DNA of 6,426 nt, from the NCBI GenBank assembly GCA_035286665.1, contig DATECY010000029.1, positions 1 through 6,426 of the forward strand, read 5' to 3'. The position numbers and the translations under genes were made by a program. This DNA comes from RBG-16-68-21 sp035286665. Lineage in GTDB: Bacteria; Actinomycetota; Acidimicrobiia; Spongiisociales; UBA11373. The notes beneath the pieces are model-generated. The model searched no databases. It was not told the origin of the DNA and was given only the letters and a program-made list of their open reading frames with translations. Numbering within the stretch: the first letter of the stretch is position 1; the number at the start of each line of letters is the position of its first letter. Shown piece after piece: positions 1 to 5,853 of this stretch.

Positions 1-597
1 GTGCCCTTCGGGGCGGGGAAAGCGCACCACGGACAGGGTGGCGACGGCGACGACAAAGGTGGCGAGGTCGACGATGAGCACCCCGGGGAGATCGAAGACG
101 GCGAGGAGCACGCCCGCAAGGACCGGGGCGAGGACGAGCGACAGTCCGTCGTTGAGTTGCACGAGGCCGTTGGCGCGGCCGAGCTGCTGCTTGGGAACGA
201 TCAGGGGGATCGACGCCATCCACGCCGGCACCTGGAAGGCGTTGCCGATCGAACCGATGGCGACCACCAGGTAGATGTGCCACAGCGCCAACGAGTCGGT
301 CATGAAGAGCACCGCGATCGCCAGGGTTCCCAATCCGGCCGCAGTGTCGGCGGCGAGCATCACGATGCGCCGATCCCAGCGATCGACGAGGGCGCCGGCG
401 AAGGGCGAGATCACCGTGGCCGGCACCGCCAGCGCCAGCGACACCAGGGCGAGGTTGGTGACCGAGCCGGTCTCCACGTACACCCAGATCGACAGGCCGA
501 ACCCGGTCAGCGAGGTGCCGACCACCGAGATCAACTGCCCGCCCCAGACGGTGAAGAACGTCCGCATCCCGGTCGCTGGGGTACTCGTCGTCACCAT
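1..597 (-). CDS. MFS transporter, N-terminal part (runs off the left edge)
   Basis: This is the first 199 codons of a major facilitator superfamily permease, an inner-membrane secondary transporter that typically exports drugs or small metabolites. The reading frame is open from ATG at 597 to base 1. The translation shows alternating hydrophobic segments: about residues 14-40 (TM1, after a short polar N-terminus), 46-66 (TM2), about 80-100 (TM3), and further segments to about 195. MFS motif A, GALVDRWDRR (residues 68-77), lies in the TM2-TM3 loop where the family places it. Family members have about 400-450 residues, so roughly half is missing. An in-frame ATG at 606 is possible, but 597 fits a leaderless transcript from the promoter described at 605-633; neither ATG has a Shine-Dalgarno sequence. 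The lipoprotein gene lies upstream on the same strand, but an intervening promoter suggests separate transcription. The substrate cannot be inferred. Confidence 0.9.
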   Translation of the reverse strand, partial: MVTTSTPATGMRTFFTVWGGQLISVVGTSLTGFGLSIWVYVETGSVTNLALVSLALAVPATVISPFAGALVDRWDRRIVMLAADTAAGLGTLAIAVLFMTDSLALWHIYLVVAIGSIGNAFQVPAWMASIPLIVPKQQLGRANGLVQLNDGLSLVLAPVLAGVLLAVFDLPGVLIVDLATFVVAVATLSVVRFPRPEGH

Positions 598-604
598 TGA
601 CGGC

Positions 605-633
605 ATACTGACATCACAGTGATGTCATGTCAA
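605..633 (-). promoter_or_regulatory. Promoter with embedded 19-bp palindromic operator for the MFS gene
   Basis: On the minus strand there is a perfect -35 hexamer TTGACA (633-628), a 17-bp spacer, and a weak -10 CAGTAT (610-605). Seven bases later comes ATG at 597, so transcription would start at or next to the start codon. The spacer is almost filled by a perfect inverted repeat, TGACATCAC-A-GTGATGTCA (plus strand 609-627): 9-bp arms around one base. An operator between -35 and -10 usually means repression by steric block, or MerR-like activation by DNA distortion. The 17-bp spacer is of normal length, which favours repression. The cognate regulator is not visible here and may lie beyond the left edge. 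The palindrome is directly seen; the promoter assignment is inferred. Confidence 0.6.
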
Positions 634-641
634 CCGAGCGG

Positions 642-665
642 CGCCGGATGGGTTCATGCCCGGCG
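642..665 (-). terminator. Weak hairpin after the lipoprotein gene, possible terminator
   Basis: The inverted repeat CGCCGG-N12-CCGGCG begins 19 bases beyond the lipoprotein stop codon and could form a 6-bp GC stem with a 12-base loop. No U-tract follows on the minus strand, so it is not a canonical intrinsic terminator, and short GC stems arise easily by chance in DNA of this composition. Confidence 0.22.
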
Positions 666-684
666 ACTCGGGTCACACACCCTC

Positions 685-1254
685 CTATGGCAGCGCAAAG
701 GTCGATGCGATGAGATCGCATCCGGGAGTGGTGGCGGCGAACTCCTCCGGGGGAGCCTGACAGAGGATCTTGTAGAAGCGGTCTCCGACCACGACCGCCG
801 TCATTCGGCTGGTGAGGACCTGTCCCCGCACCACCGACTCGATGACGTAGACCCTGGCGTCGTGACCGGCGACCGTGGTCCATTCGGGCCGGGTGATCGT
901 TCCCCCGGCTTGGGCGGCGAGATCGGTCATCACCAGGTCGAACTGGCTCTCGAGGAACAGGCGTTCATCGGAGACGGAGACGACGGCGGAGAGGCTGTCG
1001 GCCTCGACCGATGCCCCGATGAGGTTGGTGCTCGTCGGGTCGAGCACACCGACCGCGACGAAGTCGATGGCGTCGACCCGTCCCACCTGGGTTGCGGTCT
1101 CCAGGCCGGGAATCGCCTCCCAGTTCCCCGGATACGAGAACGTGAAGCCTCCGTTTGCGCTGCTGTACGAGTTGGTGGTGGTGGTGGTGGTGTCGTCGCC
1201 GCAGGCGGCGGCCGCCAGAGCGAGCACGAGGGTCAAGGCCATGGTCCTGGGGAT
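685..1254 (-). CDS. Small secreted lipoprotein with poly-Thr linker, PsbP/LpqN-like body
   Basis: The product is a predicted membrane-anchored extracytoplasmic lipoprotein of about 189 residues. A hydrophobic segment ends in the lipobox LAAAAC, so Cys18 (numbering from 1254) would be lipidated after signal peptidase II cleavage. A GDD and six-threonine linker follows (T22-T27). The body then opens with FTFSYPGNW (about 37-45), a pattern seen in PsbP-like and LpqN-like actinobacterial lipoproteins. Two cysteines near the C-terminus (about 165 and 179) could form a disulfide. The stop is TAG at 687-685. The start is uncertain. A perfect AGGAGG at 1266-1261 lies six bases before an ATC codon at 1254, giving a signal peptide with an arginine in its n-region. 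ATG at 1242 is 18 bases from that site, and ATG at 1281 would read AGGAGG as two arginine codons that are rare here. The function is unknown. The gene is divergent from dnaE2. Confidence 0.8.
   Translation of the reverse strand: MPRTMALTLVLALAAAACGDDTTTTTTNSYSSANGGFTFSYPGNWEAIPGLETATQVGRVDAIDFVAVGVLDPTSTNLIGASVEADSLSAVVSVSDERLFLESQFDLVMTDLAAQAGGTITRPEWTTVAGHDARVYVIESVVRGQVLTSRMTAVVVGDRFYKILCQAPPEEFAATTPGCDLIASTFALP
1174..1191. repeat. Trinucleotide repeat (GGT)6, poly-Thr coding
   Basis: Six perfect GGT units on the plus strand are read as ACC threonine codons in the lipoprotein on the minus strand. They encode the flexible linker just after the lipidated cysteine. Changes in copy number would keep the frame and only alter linker length. 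Confidence 0.95.
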
Positions 1255-1260
1255 GGTGCA

Positions 1261-1266
1261 CCTCCT
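1261..1266 (-). promoter_or_regulatory. Ribosome binding site bearing on the lipoprotein start
   Basis: AGGAGG read on the minus strand (1266-1261) is a perfect anti-16S complement. It lies 6 bases before ATC (1254) and 18 bases before the nearest downstream ATG (1242). ATC is a permitted but very rare bacterial initiator, so the spacing either marks a non-canonical start or a base error or variant at an original ATG. Confidence 0.55.
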
Positions 1267-1334
1267 GTGCTCGGTGATCATCGCGCGTGCGGGGGCGGTC
1301 CGACATGGGAGTCGTCCCCGGTGCCGGTGCCGAC

Positions 1335-1348
1335 CGAACACCTGTTCG
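1335..1348. promoter_or_regulatory. LexA SOS box upstream of dnaE2
   Basis: CGAAC-ACCT-GTTCG matches exactly the CGAAC-N4-GTTCG LexA operator known from Actinobacteria and Bacillus. It ends 16 bases before the dnaE2 ATG and one base before a putative -10, so bound LexA would block the promoter. DnaE2 genes are classic LexA targets, induced by DNA damage. The box also lies in the divergent region about 80 bases upstream of the lipoprotein start, so it might affect that gene too, though no promoter is evident there. Confidence 0.92.
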
Positions 1349-1349
1349 A

Positions 1350-1355
1350 TAGACT
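1350..1355 (+). promoter_or_regulatory. Putative -10 element of dnaE2
   Basis: TAGACT fits the actinobacterial TANNNT -10 pattern and lies nine bases before the dnaE2 start codon, which has no Shine-Dalgarno sequence. This suggests a nearly leaderless mRNA. No convincing -35 is visible at the expected distance, as is common in these promoters. Confidence 0.42.
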
Positions 1356-1364
1356 GCCCACCCC

Positions 1365-4300
1365 ATGTCCCGCTACGCCGAGCTGCACTGTCACAGCAAC
1401 TTCTCGTTCCTCGACGGTGCCTCCCATCCCGGCGACCTGGTACGCCGAGCGGCGGAGCTGGGCTACGAGGCGCTGGCGATCACCGATCACGACGGCTTCT
1501 ACGGGGCGGCCCGTTTCCGCATCGCCGCCGCCGAGGTCGGGCTGCCCACGGTGTACGGGGTGGAGGTGGGGATGCCCCAGCATCCGCTGCCTGCTGCCCG
1601 CGACCCGCTGCCGGCAAGATCAGCGGGAAGCGGGAAGCGGGAAGCGGAAAGCGGGAATCCTCGCCGCGGCCGCACCCACCGGACGCACGGCTCCAAGCCG
1701 ATGGCGCTGCCTCCCACCGATCATCTCGTGCTGCTCGCCCCCGATCCGCGCGGGTACGCCGCCATCTCCCGCCTGGTGACCCGTGCCCAGTTCCGGGGGG
1801 AGAAGGACCGGCCGGTGTACGCCGCGGCCGATCTGGCGGAGGCGTCGGCGTTCGGGAAGCTCGTCGCCCTCACCGGATGTCATCAGGGGGCGGTCCCCCG
1901 GGCGGCGGCGGCCGGCGACCTGGCCGGGGCGATTTCGGCGGCGGCCCGGCTGCGCGAGGCGTTCCCGGGGCGACTCCACCTCGAGGTGTCGGACCACCGG
2001 ATGCCCGGTGACGACCTGCGCAACGACGTGCTGGCCGAGGTCTCCGCCCGGCTTCACCTGCCCCTGGTCGCCACCAACGACGTCCACTATCACGACCGTT
2101 CCGAGGCGGACCTCGCCGAGGTGCTCGCCGCCATCGGCGGCCGTCGCGACCTCGACGCCGGTCACGGCCACTGGCCCGCCACCGACGAGCGTCATCTCAA
2201 GTCACCCGACGAGATGGCCGGGCGGATGGCCCGGTATCGGGGCGCGACCGAACGTGCCGCCGACCTGGGCCGGTCGCTCGCCTTCGACCTGCGGCTCGTC
2301 GCCCCCCGGCTCCCCGACTTCCCCATGCCGGGGGCGTTCCGCGACGAGATGGACTACCTGCGCCACCTCACCCTGGAGGGGGCCCGGCGGATCTACCCGG
2401 GCAACGGCCCGGGCAACGTCGATCCCGCGGCGATGGCCCGCCTCGACCACGAGCTCGGGGTGATCGGCAGCCTCGGGTTCCCCGGATACTTCCTCATCGT
2501 GTGGGACATCGTCCGCTTCGCCGAGTCGCGCGACATCCTCTGCCAGATCCGCGGCTCGGGCGCCGACTCGGCGGTGTGCCGCTGCCTGGAGATCACCCGG
2601 GTGGACCCGATCCGCCTCGGCCTGCCGTTCGAGCGCTTCCTCTCCGCCGAGCGGGGGCGACCACCCGACATCGACGTGGACTTCGAGGCGGAGCGGCGCG
2701 AGGAGGTGATCCAGTACTGCTACGGGCGCTACGGGCGGGAGCGGGCGGCGATGGTGGCCAACGTGATCACCTACCGGGCCCGCTCGGTGCTCCAGGACGT
2801 CGGCAAGGCGTTCGGGCTCACCCAGGCGCAGGTCAACGGGCTCACCAAGTACCTCGACACCCGCGACCCGGCCAAGATCGACCAGCACCTGGAGCTTCCC
2901 CCGGGGCCGACCGCGGACTTCATCCTCGACGTGTGCCGCCGCCTCGACGGATTCCCCCGTCATCTCGGCATCCACTCGGGCGGCATGGTCATCGCCGACC
3001 GGCCTCTGTGGGAGACGGTTCCCCTCGAGTGGGGCCGGATGGAGGATCGCTCGGTCCTGCAGTGGGACAAGGACGACTGCGCCTCGATGGGCATTGTCAA
3101 GTTCGACCTGCTCGCCCTGGGGATGCTCAATGCCCTCCACCTCACCATGGACATGATCGAAGAGGCCCACGGCGTCGGGATCGACCTCGCCCGAATCCCC
3201 CAGGAGCCGGTGATCTACCAGATGCTCACCAGGGCGGACACCGTGGGCATGTTCCAGGTGGAGTCGCGCGCCCAGATGGCGACGCTGCCCCGGATGAAGC
3301 CGAAGACCTTCTACGACTTGGCGATCGAGGTGGCCCTGATCCGCCCCGGGCCCATCCAGGGCCACTCGGTGCATCCCTACCTGCGCCGGCGCAACGGCGA
3401 GGAGCCGGTCCGCTATCCGCACCCATCGCTCGAGCCGGTCCTCGCCAAGACCCTCGGTGTCCCGGTGTTCCAGGAGCAGCTCATGGAGATCGCCCGGATC
3501 TGCGCCGGGTACAGCCCCGGCCAGTCGGACCGCCTTCGCCAGGCGATGACCCACAAGCGGTCCGACGAGGAGATGGAGAAGCTGCGCGACGAGACCATTG
3601 CCGGCATGGCCGGCCAGGGGATCACCGGCGCGGCTGCCGACGAGATCTGGGACAAGCTCCAGGGCTTCGCATCGTTCGGGTTCCCCGAGAGCCATTCGGT
3701 GTCGTTCGCCTACATCGTGTACATGTCGGCCTGGCTCAAGTACCACTGGCCGGCCGAGTTCCTCGCCGGGCTGCTCAACGCCCAGCCGATGGGGTTCTAC
3801 AGCCCCAACTCGCTGGTGCAGGACGCGGTGCGTCACGGGGTGGTGGTGCTCGGCCCCGACGTCAACGAGTCCGTGTTCGATTGCTCGATCGTGCCCTGGA
3901 ACGCCGACCCCGCAGACCTGGCCACCTACTACGGGGTGTCGTGGCGGCGGGGGAGGGGCGCGGTCGAAGACCCGGTCCGCATGGCCGCCGCGGTGCGGAT
4001 GGGCCTGCGTTATGTGCGCGATCTCGGGGAGACGGAGATCACCCGGATCGAGGCGGCGCGGCTGGTGGGCGGCGCGTTCACCGGCGTGGTGGACCTGGCG
4101 CAGCGCACCGGGCTTCCGGTCGGGGCCCTGGAGGGGCTCGCCGCCGCTGGGGCGCTGGAACCACTCGGGGTGACCCGGCGCCAGGGGCTGTGGGCGGCGG
4201 GGGCGCTGGCGGGGATGGGCCCGGGGCGGCTCCCCCTCGCTGCGGGGACGGAATCCCCGCAGCTGGGGGTCATGGGTGAGGTGGATCGGGCCAGGGCCGA

Positions 4301-4712
4301 CCTGTGGGCGACCGGGGTGTCGGTGCGCCACCCGGCGGAGTTCGTGCGCGAGCGTCTCATCGCCGAGGGATGCGTCACGGTTGCGGAGGCACTCGGCGGG
4401 ATGTTGGCCGGACGGCGGATCAAGGTGGGCGGGGTGGTGACCCATCGCCAGCGCCCCTCGACCGCCAAAGGGGTGATCTTCATCAACCTCGAGGACGAGA
4501 CCGGTCTGCTCAACGTGATCGTCACCCCCGACGTGTGGTCGGCGCAGCGCGACGTGGCGAGGAGGAGTGTCGGCCTGATGATCGACGGCTCCCTGGAGCA
4601 CCGCGACGGGGTCACCAACCTGATCGCCCGCCGCTTCACCTCATGGCCCGTGGAGGGGCCGGTGGAGAACATTGCGAGCCGGGACTGGGGGAGCGGGGGA
4701 GGGCGGCGGTGA
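1365..4712 (+). CDS. dnaE2: Error-prone DNA polymerase DnaE2 (C-family)
   Basis: DnaE2 is a C-family DNA polymerase used for translesion synthesis and damage-induced mutagenesis, normally with ImuA and ImuB (neither is in the window). The 1115-residue product is slightly longer than the usual 1,050-1,100. The N-terminal PHP domain (about 4-245) keeps a full set of likely metal ligands: H8, H10, D17, H42, E67, H120, C172, D239, H241. The palm has CQIRGSGADS (393-402), the PDIDVDF catalytic motif (434-440), and the third aspartate D581 in KFDLLALGML. A helix-hairpin-helix region (about 895-950) and an OB fold (about 1017-1090) follow, and the end shows the SRDW form of the DnaE2 C-terminal SRDF-type motif. 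The ATG start directly follows the SOS box and -10 and precedes the conserved PHP sequence AELHCHSNFSFLDG. An unusual heptamer repeat encodes residues 87-98. The catalytic residues are intact, so the enzyme should be active. DnaE1 is excluded by the SOS box and the DnaE2-type C-terminus. Confidence 0.97.
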   Translation: MSRYAELHCHSNFSFLDGASHPGDLVRRAAELGYEALAITDHDGFYGAARFRIAAAEVGLPTVYGVEVGMPQHPLPAARDPLPARSAGSGKREAESGNPRRGRTHRTHGSKPMALPPTDHLVLLAPDPRGYAAISRLVTRAQFRGEKDRPVYAAADLAEASAFGKLVALTGCHQGAVPRAAAAGDLAGAISAAARLREAFPGRLHLEVSDHRMPGDDLRNDVLAEVSARLHLPLVATNDVHYHDRSEADLAEVLAAIGGRRDLDAGHGHWPATDERHLKSPDEMAGRMARYRGATERAADLGRSLAFDLRLVAPRLPDFPMPGAFRDEMDYLRHLTLEGARRIYPGNGPGNVDPAAMARLDHELGVIGSLGFPGYFLIVWDIVRFAESRDILCQIRGSGADSAVCRCLEITRVDPIRLGLPFERFLSAERGRPPDIDVDFEAERREEVIQYCYGRYGRERAAMVANVITYRARSVLQDVGKAFGLTQAQVNGLTKYLDTRDPAKIDQHLELPPGPTADFILDVCRRLDGFPRHLGIHSGGMVIADRPLWETVPLEWGRMEDRSVLQWDKDDCASMGIVKFDLLALGMLNALHLTMDMIEEAHGVGIDLARIPQEPVIYQMLTRADTVGMFQVESRAQMATLPRMKPKTFYDLAIEVALIRPGPIQGHSVHPYLRRRNGEEPVRYPHPSLEPVLAKTLGVPVFQEQLMEIARICAGYSPGQSDRLRQAMTHKRSDEEMEKLRDETIAGMAGQGITGAAADEIWDKLQGFASFGFPESHSVSFAYIVYMSAWLKYHWPAEFLAGLLNAQPMGFYSPNSLVQDAVRHGVVVLGPDVNESVFDCSIVPWNADPADLATYYGVSWRRGRGAVEDPVRMAAAVRMGLRYVRDLGETEITRIEAARLVGGAFTGVVDLAQRTGLPVGALEGLAAAGALEPLGVTRRQGLWAAGALAGMGPGRLPLAAGTESPQLGVMGEVDRARADLWATGVSVRHPAEFVRERLIAEGCVTVAEALGGMLAGRRIKVGGVVTHRQRPSTAKGVIFINLEDETGLLNVIVTPDVWSAQRDVARRSVGLMIDGSLEHRDGVTNLIARRFTSWPVEGPVENIASRDWGSGGGRR
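1623..1657 (+). repeat. 7-bp tandem repeat (GCGGGAA)5 inside dnaE2
   Basis: Five consecutive heptamers are present: GCGGGAA three times, GCGGAAA once (one mismatch), then GCGGGAA. They encode residues 87-98 of DnaE2 (AGSGKREAESGN), in a variable loop of the PHP domain between ligands E67 and H120. The unit is not a multiple of three, so gain or loss of one unit would shift the frame, while three units would keep it. The surrounding stretch of about residues 74-115 is basic and of low complexity, looking like an insertion in an otherwise conserved domain. Confidence 0.95.
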
Positions 4713-5115
4713 GTCGGGTGTGTCCTTTCACCGGCGAACCATCTGTGCCCATTCAGCACGTGTTGACAGGAATCAACGCATGCTTGGTGAAGAATCGTCG
4801 GTGCCGCCGGATACAGTCGGCCTCGTGGGATGGGATTCTCTGGTCACCGGCGTCGTGCCCTCACGGTTCGTGGGAAGGGGGTCATGACGCAATCGGCCTC
4901 GGGTCGTCGGCCGGTGTGCCATGTGTCCCCGAAGCGACCGGACTCGGGCCTGCGGCGGCCGAGAGACCATCGAACTGCCGTGGTCGGACGGGCGAGTGGA
5001 CCGGTCGGCTCTTTGAGTCGAAGTACCTGGGTGGGACGCCGAGCCATGGGATTACCGTCGTGGGGTGGTCCGGCGAGGGATGGCGGTGGCGGCGGCCACC
5101 ACGGGGGCAATCCTT
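4713..5115. other. Intergenic region between dnaE2 and the response regulator
   Basis: This 403-base stretch has no convincing gene. Short open frames cross it but lack recognisable protein features. It holds the dyad at 4760-4779. TTGACA at 4763-4768 overlaps that dyad but has no -10 at normal spacing, and TACAGT at 4812-4817 is an isolated -10-like hexamer. GGCTC (5007-5011) and GAGCC (5041-5045) could close a stem in a leader RNA, but I recognise no known riboswitch. No terminator with a U-tract follows dnaE2. Confidence 0.6.
4760..4779. promoter_or_regulatory. Dyad site A, GTGTTGA-N6-TCAACGC
   Basis: An inverted repeat GTTGA-CAGGAA-TCAAC (4762-4777) sits in the context GTGTTGA-N6-TCAACGC. 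The same 14 fixed bases with the same 6-base gap recur at 5815-5834, on the other side of the response regulator gene. The size and symmetry suit a dimeric helix-turn-helix protein. It is about 340 bases before the regulator start and 47 bases after the dnaE2 stop. Its function is inferred only from recurrence in the two intergenic gaps. Confidence 0.55.
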
Positions 5116-5772
5116 GTGGCTGAGTACACCGTGCTCCTCGTCCATGACGACCCCGAGGCGTTGGCGATGCTCGCAGCCGCGCTCGAGGGCGCCGAGTTCG
5201 CGGTATGTGGCGCCATCGGGGAACCCGAGGCCGTGTCCCATGTGCTGGCCACCACCACCCCCGACGTGTGCGTGGTGCGCTCTTGCGCGCCCGACGTGGT
5301 CGTGACCCTGGTGGCCGAGATGCGGCGCTCCGCCCCCGATGCCCGGATTGTCGTGCTCTCCGGAGATGGCTGTGACCATGAGTTCTTCGGCGTGCTCGAG
5401 GCCGGCGCCGACGCCTACCTCGACGAGCCGTTCGATCCGTCGACCATCCCTTCGGTCCTCAGGCGGCTTCTCGCCGGTGAACGAGTGATGTCGGCGACGG
5501 TGATCCACAGGATCCTCGACGAGTTTCGCCGGAGAAGCCGGGTCCAGGCCCTGCGTGACAATGGAGATCCGGGCCTGACCCCGCGGGAGATCGAGGTCCT
5601 GGAGCTGATGAGCGCAGGCCTGAGCACCCGCGAGATCGCCCGGCGCCTGTACGTGGCGCCGGTGACTGTGCGTAGTCACGTCGCGGCGCTCCTTCACAAG
5701 CTGAGCCTCCCCGACCGCGAGTCGGCGGTTGCGTTCTTCAACGAGTATCACCAGTCCCCCGAGGAGCGCTGA
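5116..5772 (+). CDS. NarL/LuxR-type response regulator with degenerate receiver
   Basis: This is a cytoplasmic DNA-binding transcription regulator of 218 residues, the usual NarL/FixJ length. The receiver domain (about 4-120) starts YTVLLVHDDPEAL. The C-terminal LuxR-type helix-turn-helix (about 154-210) is well conserved: LTPREIEVLELMSAGLSTRE, with recognition helix around APVTVRSHVAALLHKL (181-196). The receiver is abnormal. The phospho-accepting aspartate is Arg55 (PDVCVVRS where PDVVLMDL-like sequence is usual). The first acidic-pocket residue is His10, and the conserved lysine is Glu104 (GADAYLDEP). Ser82 keeps the Ser/Thr switch position. It should therefore not be controlled by aspartyl phosphorylation; ligand, partner or level control is more likely. 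GTG at 5116 was chosen because receivers begin within a few residues of the first strand. In-frame GTG at 5065 and ATG at 5080 are alternatives. No histidine kinase is adjacent. Identical dyads lie on both sides of the gene. Confidence 0.9.
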   Translation: MAEYTVLLVHDDPEALAMLAAALEGAEFAVCGAIGEPEAVSHVLATTTPDVCVVRSCAPDVVVTLVAEMRRSAPDARIVVLSGDGCDHEFFGVLEAGADAYLDEPFDPSTIPSVLRRLLAGERVMSATVIHRILDEFRRRSRVQALRDNGDPGLTPREIEVLELMSAGLSTREIARRLYVAPVTVRSHVAALLHKLSLPDRESAVAFFNEYHQSPEER

Positions 5773-5805
5773 GCGGCTGCGATCCCTGGGGAATCTGCAG
5801 ACCGC
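5773..5805 (+). terminator. Hairpin directly after the regulator stop, possible terminator
   Basis: GCGGCTGC (5773-5780) can pair with GCAG (5797-5800) and CCGC (5802-5805), giving eight base pairs with a one-base bulge and a 16-base loop. It starts at the base after the stop codon. No U-tract follows, so it may be a weak or factor-assisted terminator, or chance in GC-rich DNA. Confidence 0.3.
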
Positions 5806-5814
5806 CTCCGGTAG

Positions 5815-5834
5815 GTGTTGAGGTAACTCAACGC
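5815..5834. promoter_or_regulatory. Dyad site B, GTGTTGA-N6-TCAACGC
   Basis: This is the same dyad as at 4760-4779 with a different central hexamer. Its core is a perfect 6-4-6 inverted repeat, GTTGAG-GTAA-CTCAAC (5817-5832). It lies 43 bases after the regulator stop and about 250 bases before the secreted-protein start. Confidence 0.6.
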
Positions 5835-5853
5835 GCGTTGACGCGTTCTCAAC
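5835..5853. promoter_or_regulatory. Dyad site C, GCGTTGA-N7-TCAAC variant
   Basis: GCGTTGA-CGCGTTC-TCAAC directly abuts site B; its gap is one base longer. The centres of B and C are about 20-21 bases apart, close to two helical turns, so two dimers could bind side by side on one face. The junction also forms the palindrome AACGCGCGTT (5830-5839). Confidence 0.5.

Noticed and set aside
1..600. Open plus-strand frame from the left edge
   Set aside because: Its translation is charged low-complexity sequence. The minus strand here encodes a proper membrane protein with MFS motif A.
1594..1690. Frameshift or pseudogene in dnaE2 at the heptamer repeat
   Set aside because: The PHP motifs before (to E67) and after (H120, C172, D239, H241) the repeat are in the same frame, so the gene is intact despite the 35-bp array.
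2202..4601. Very long open frame (799 codons) on the minus strand
   Set aside because: It lies wholly opposite dnaE2, and its translation is rich in His, Gly, Arg and Pro with no domain pattern, typical of the antisense of a high-GC gene. The same applies to the plus-strand out-of-frame stretch at 2501-4279.
4763..4817. TTGACA (4763) with TACAGT (4812) as a promoter
   Set aside because: The spacing is more than 40 bases, far outside the 16-18 expected. No acceptable partner exists for either hexamer.
5007..5045. Resemblance to the GGGACGCAAAGCC element of the cyclic di-GMP-I riboswitch (GGGACGCCGAGCC at 5033-5045)
   Set aside because: The upstream GGCAAACC element and the GAAA-capped hairpin are missing, and the AAA is altered. 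A covariance search with the Rfam GEMM model (RF01051) would settle it; a score above its threshold would reverse this.
4884..5123. Small plus-strand open frame from ATG 4884 with an AAGGGGG leader
   Set aside because: The product is Arg/Gly-rich without motifs and would overlap the start of the regulator. The purine run is only three bases from the ATG. It could be a leader peptide, but nothing supports it.
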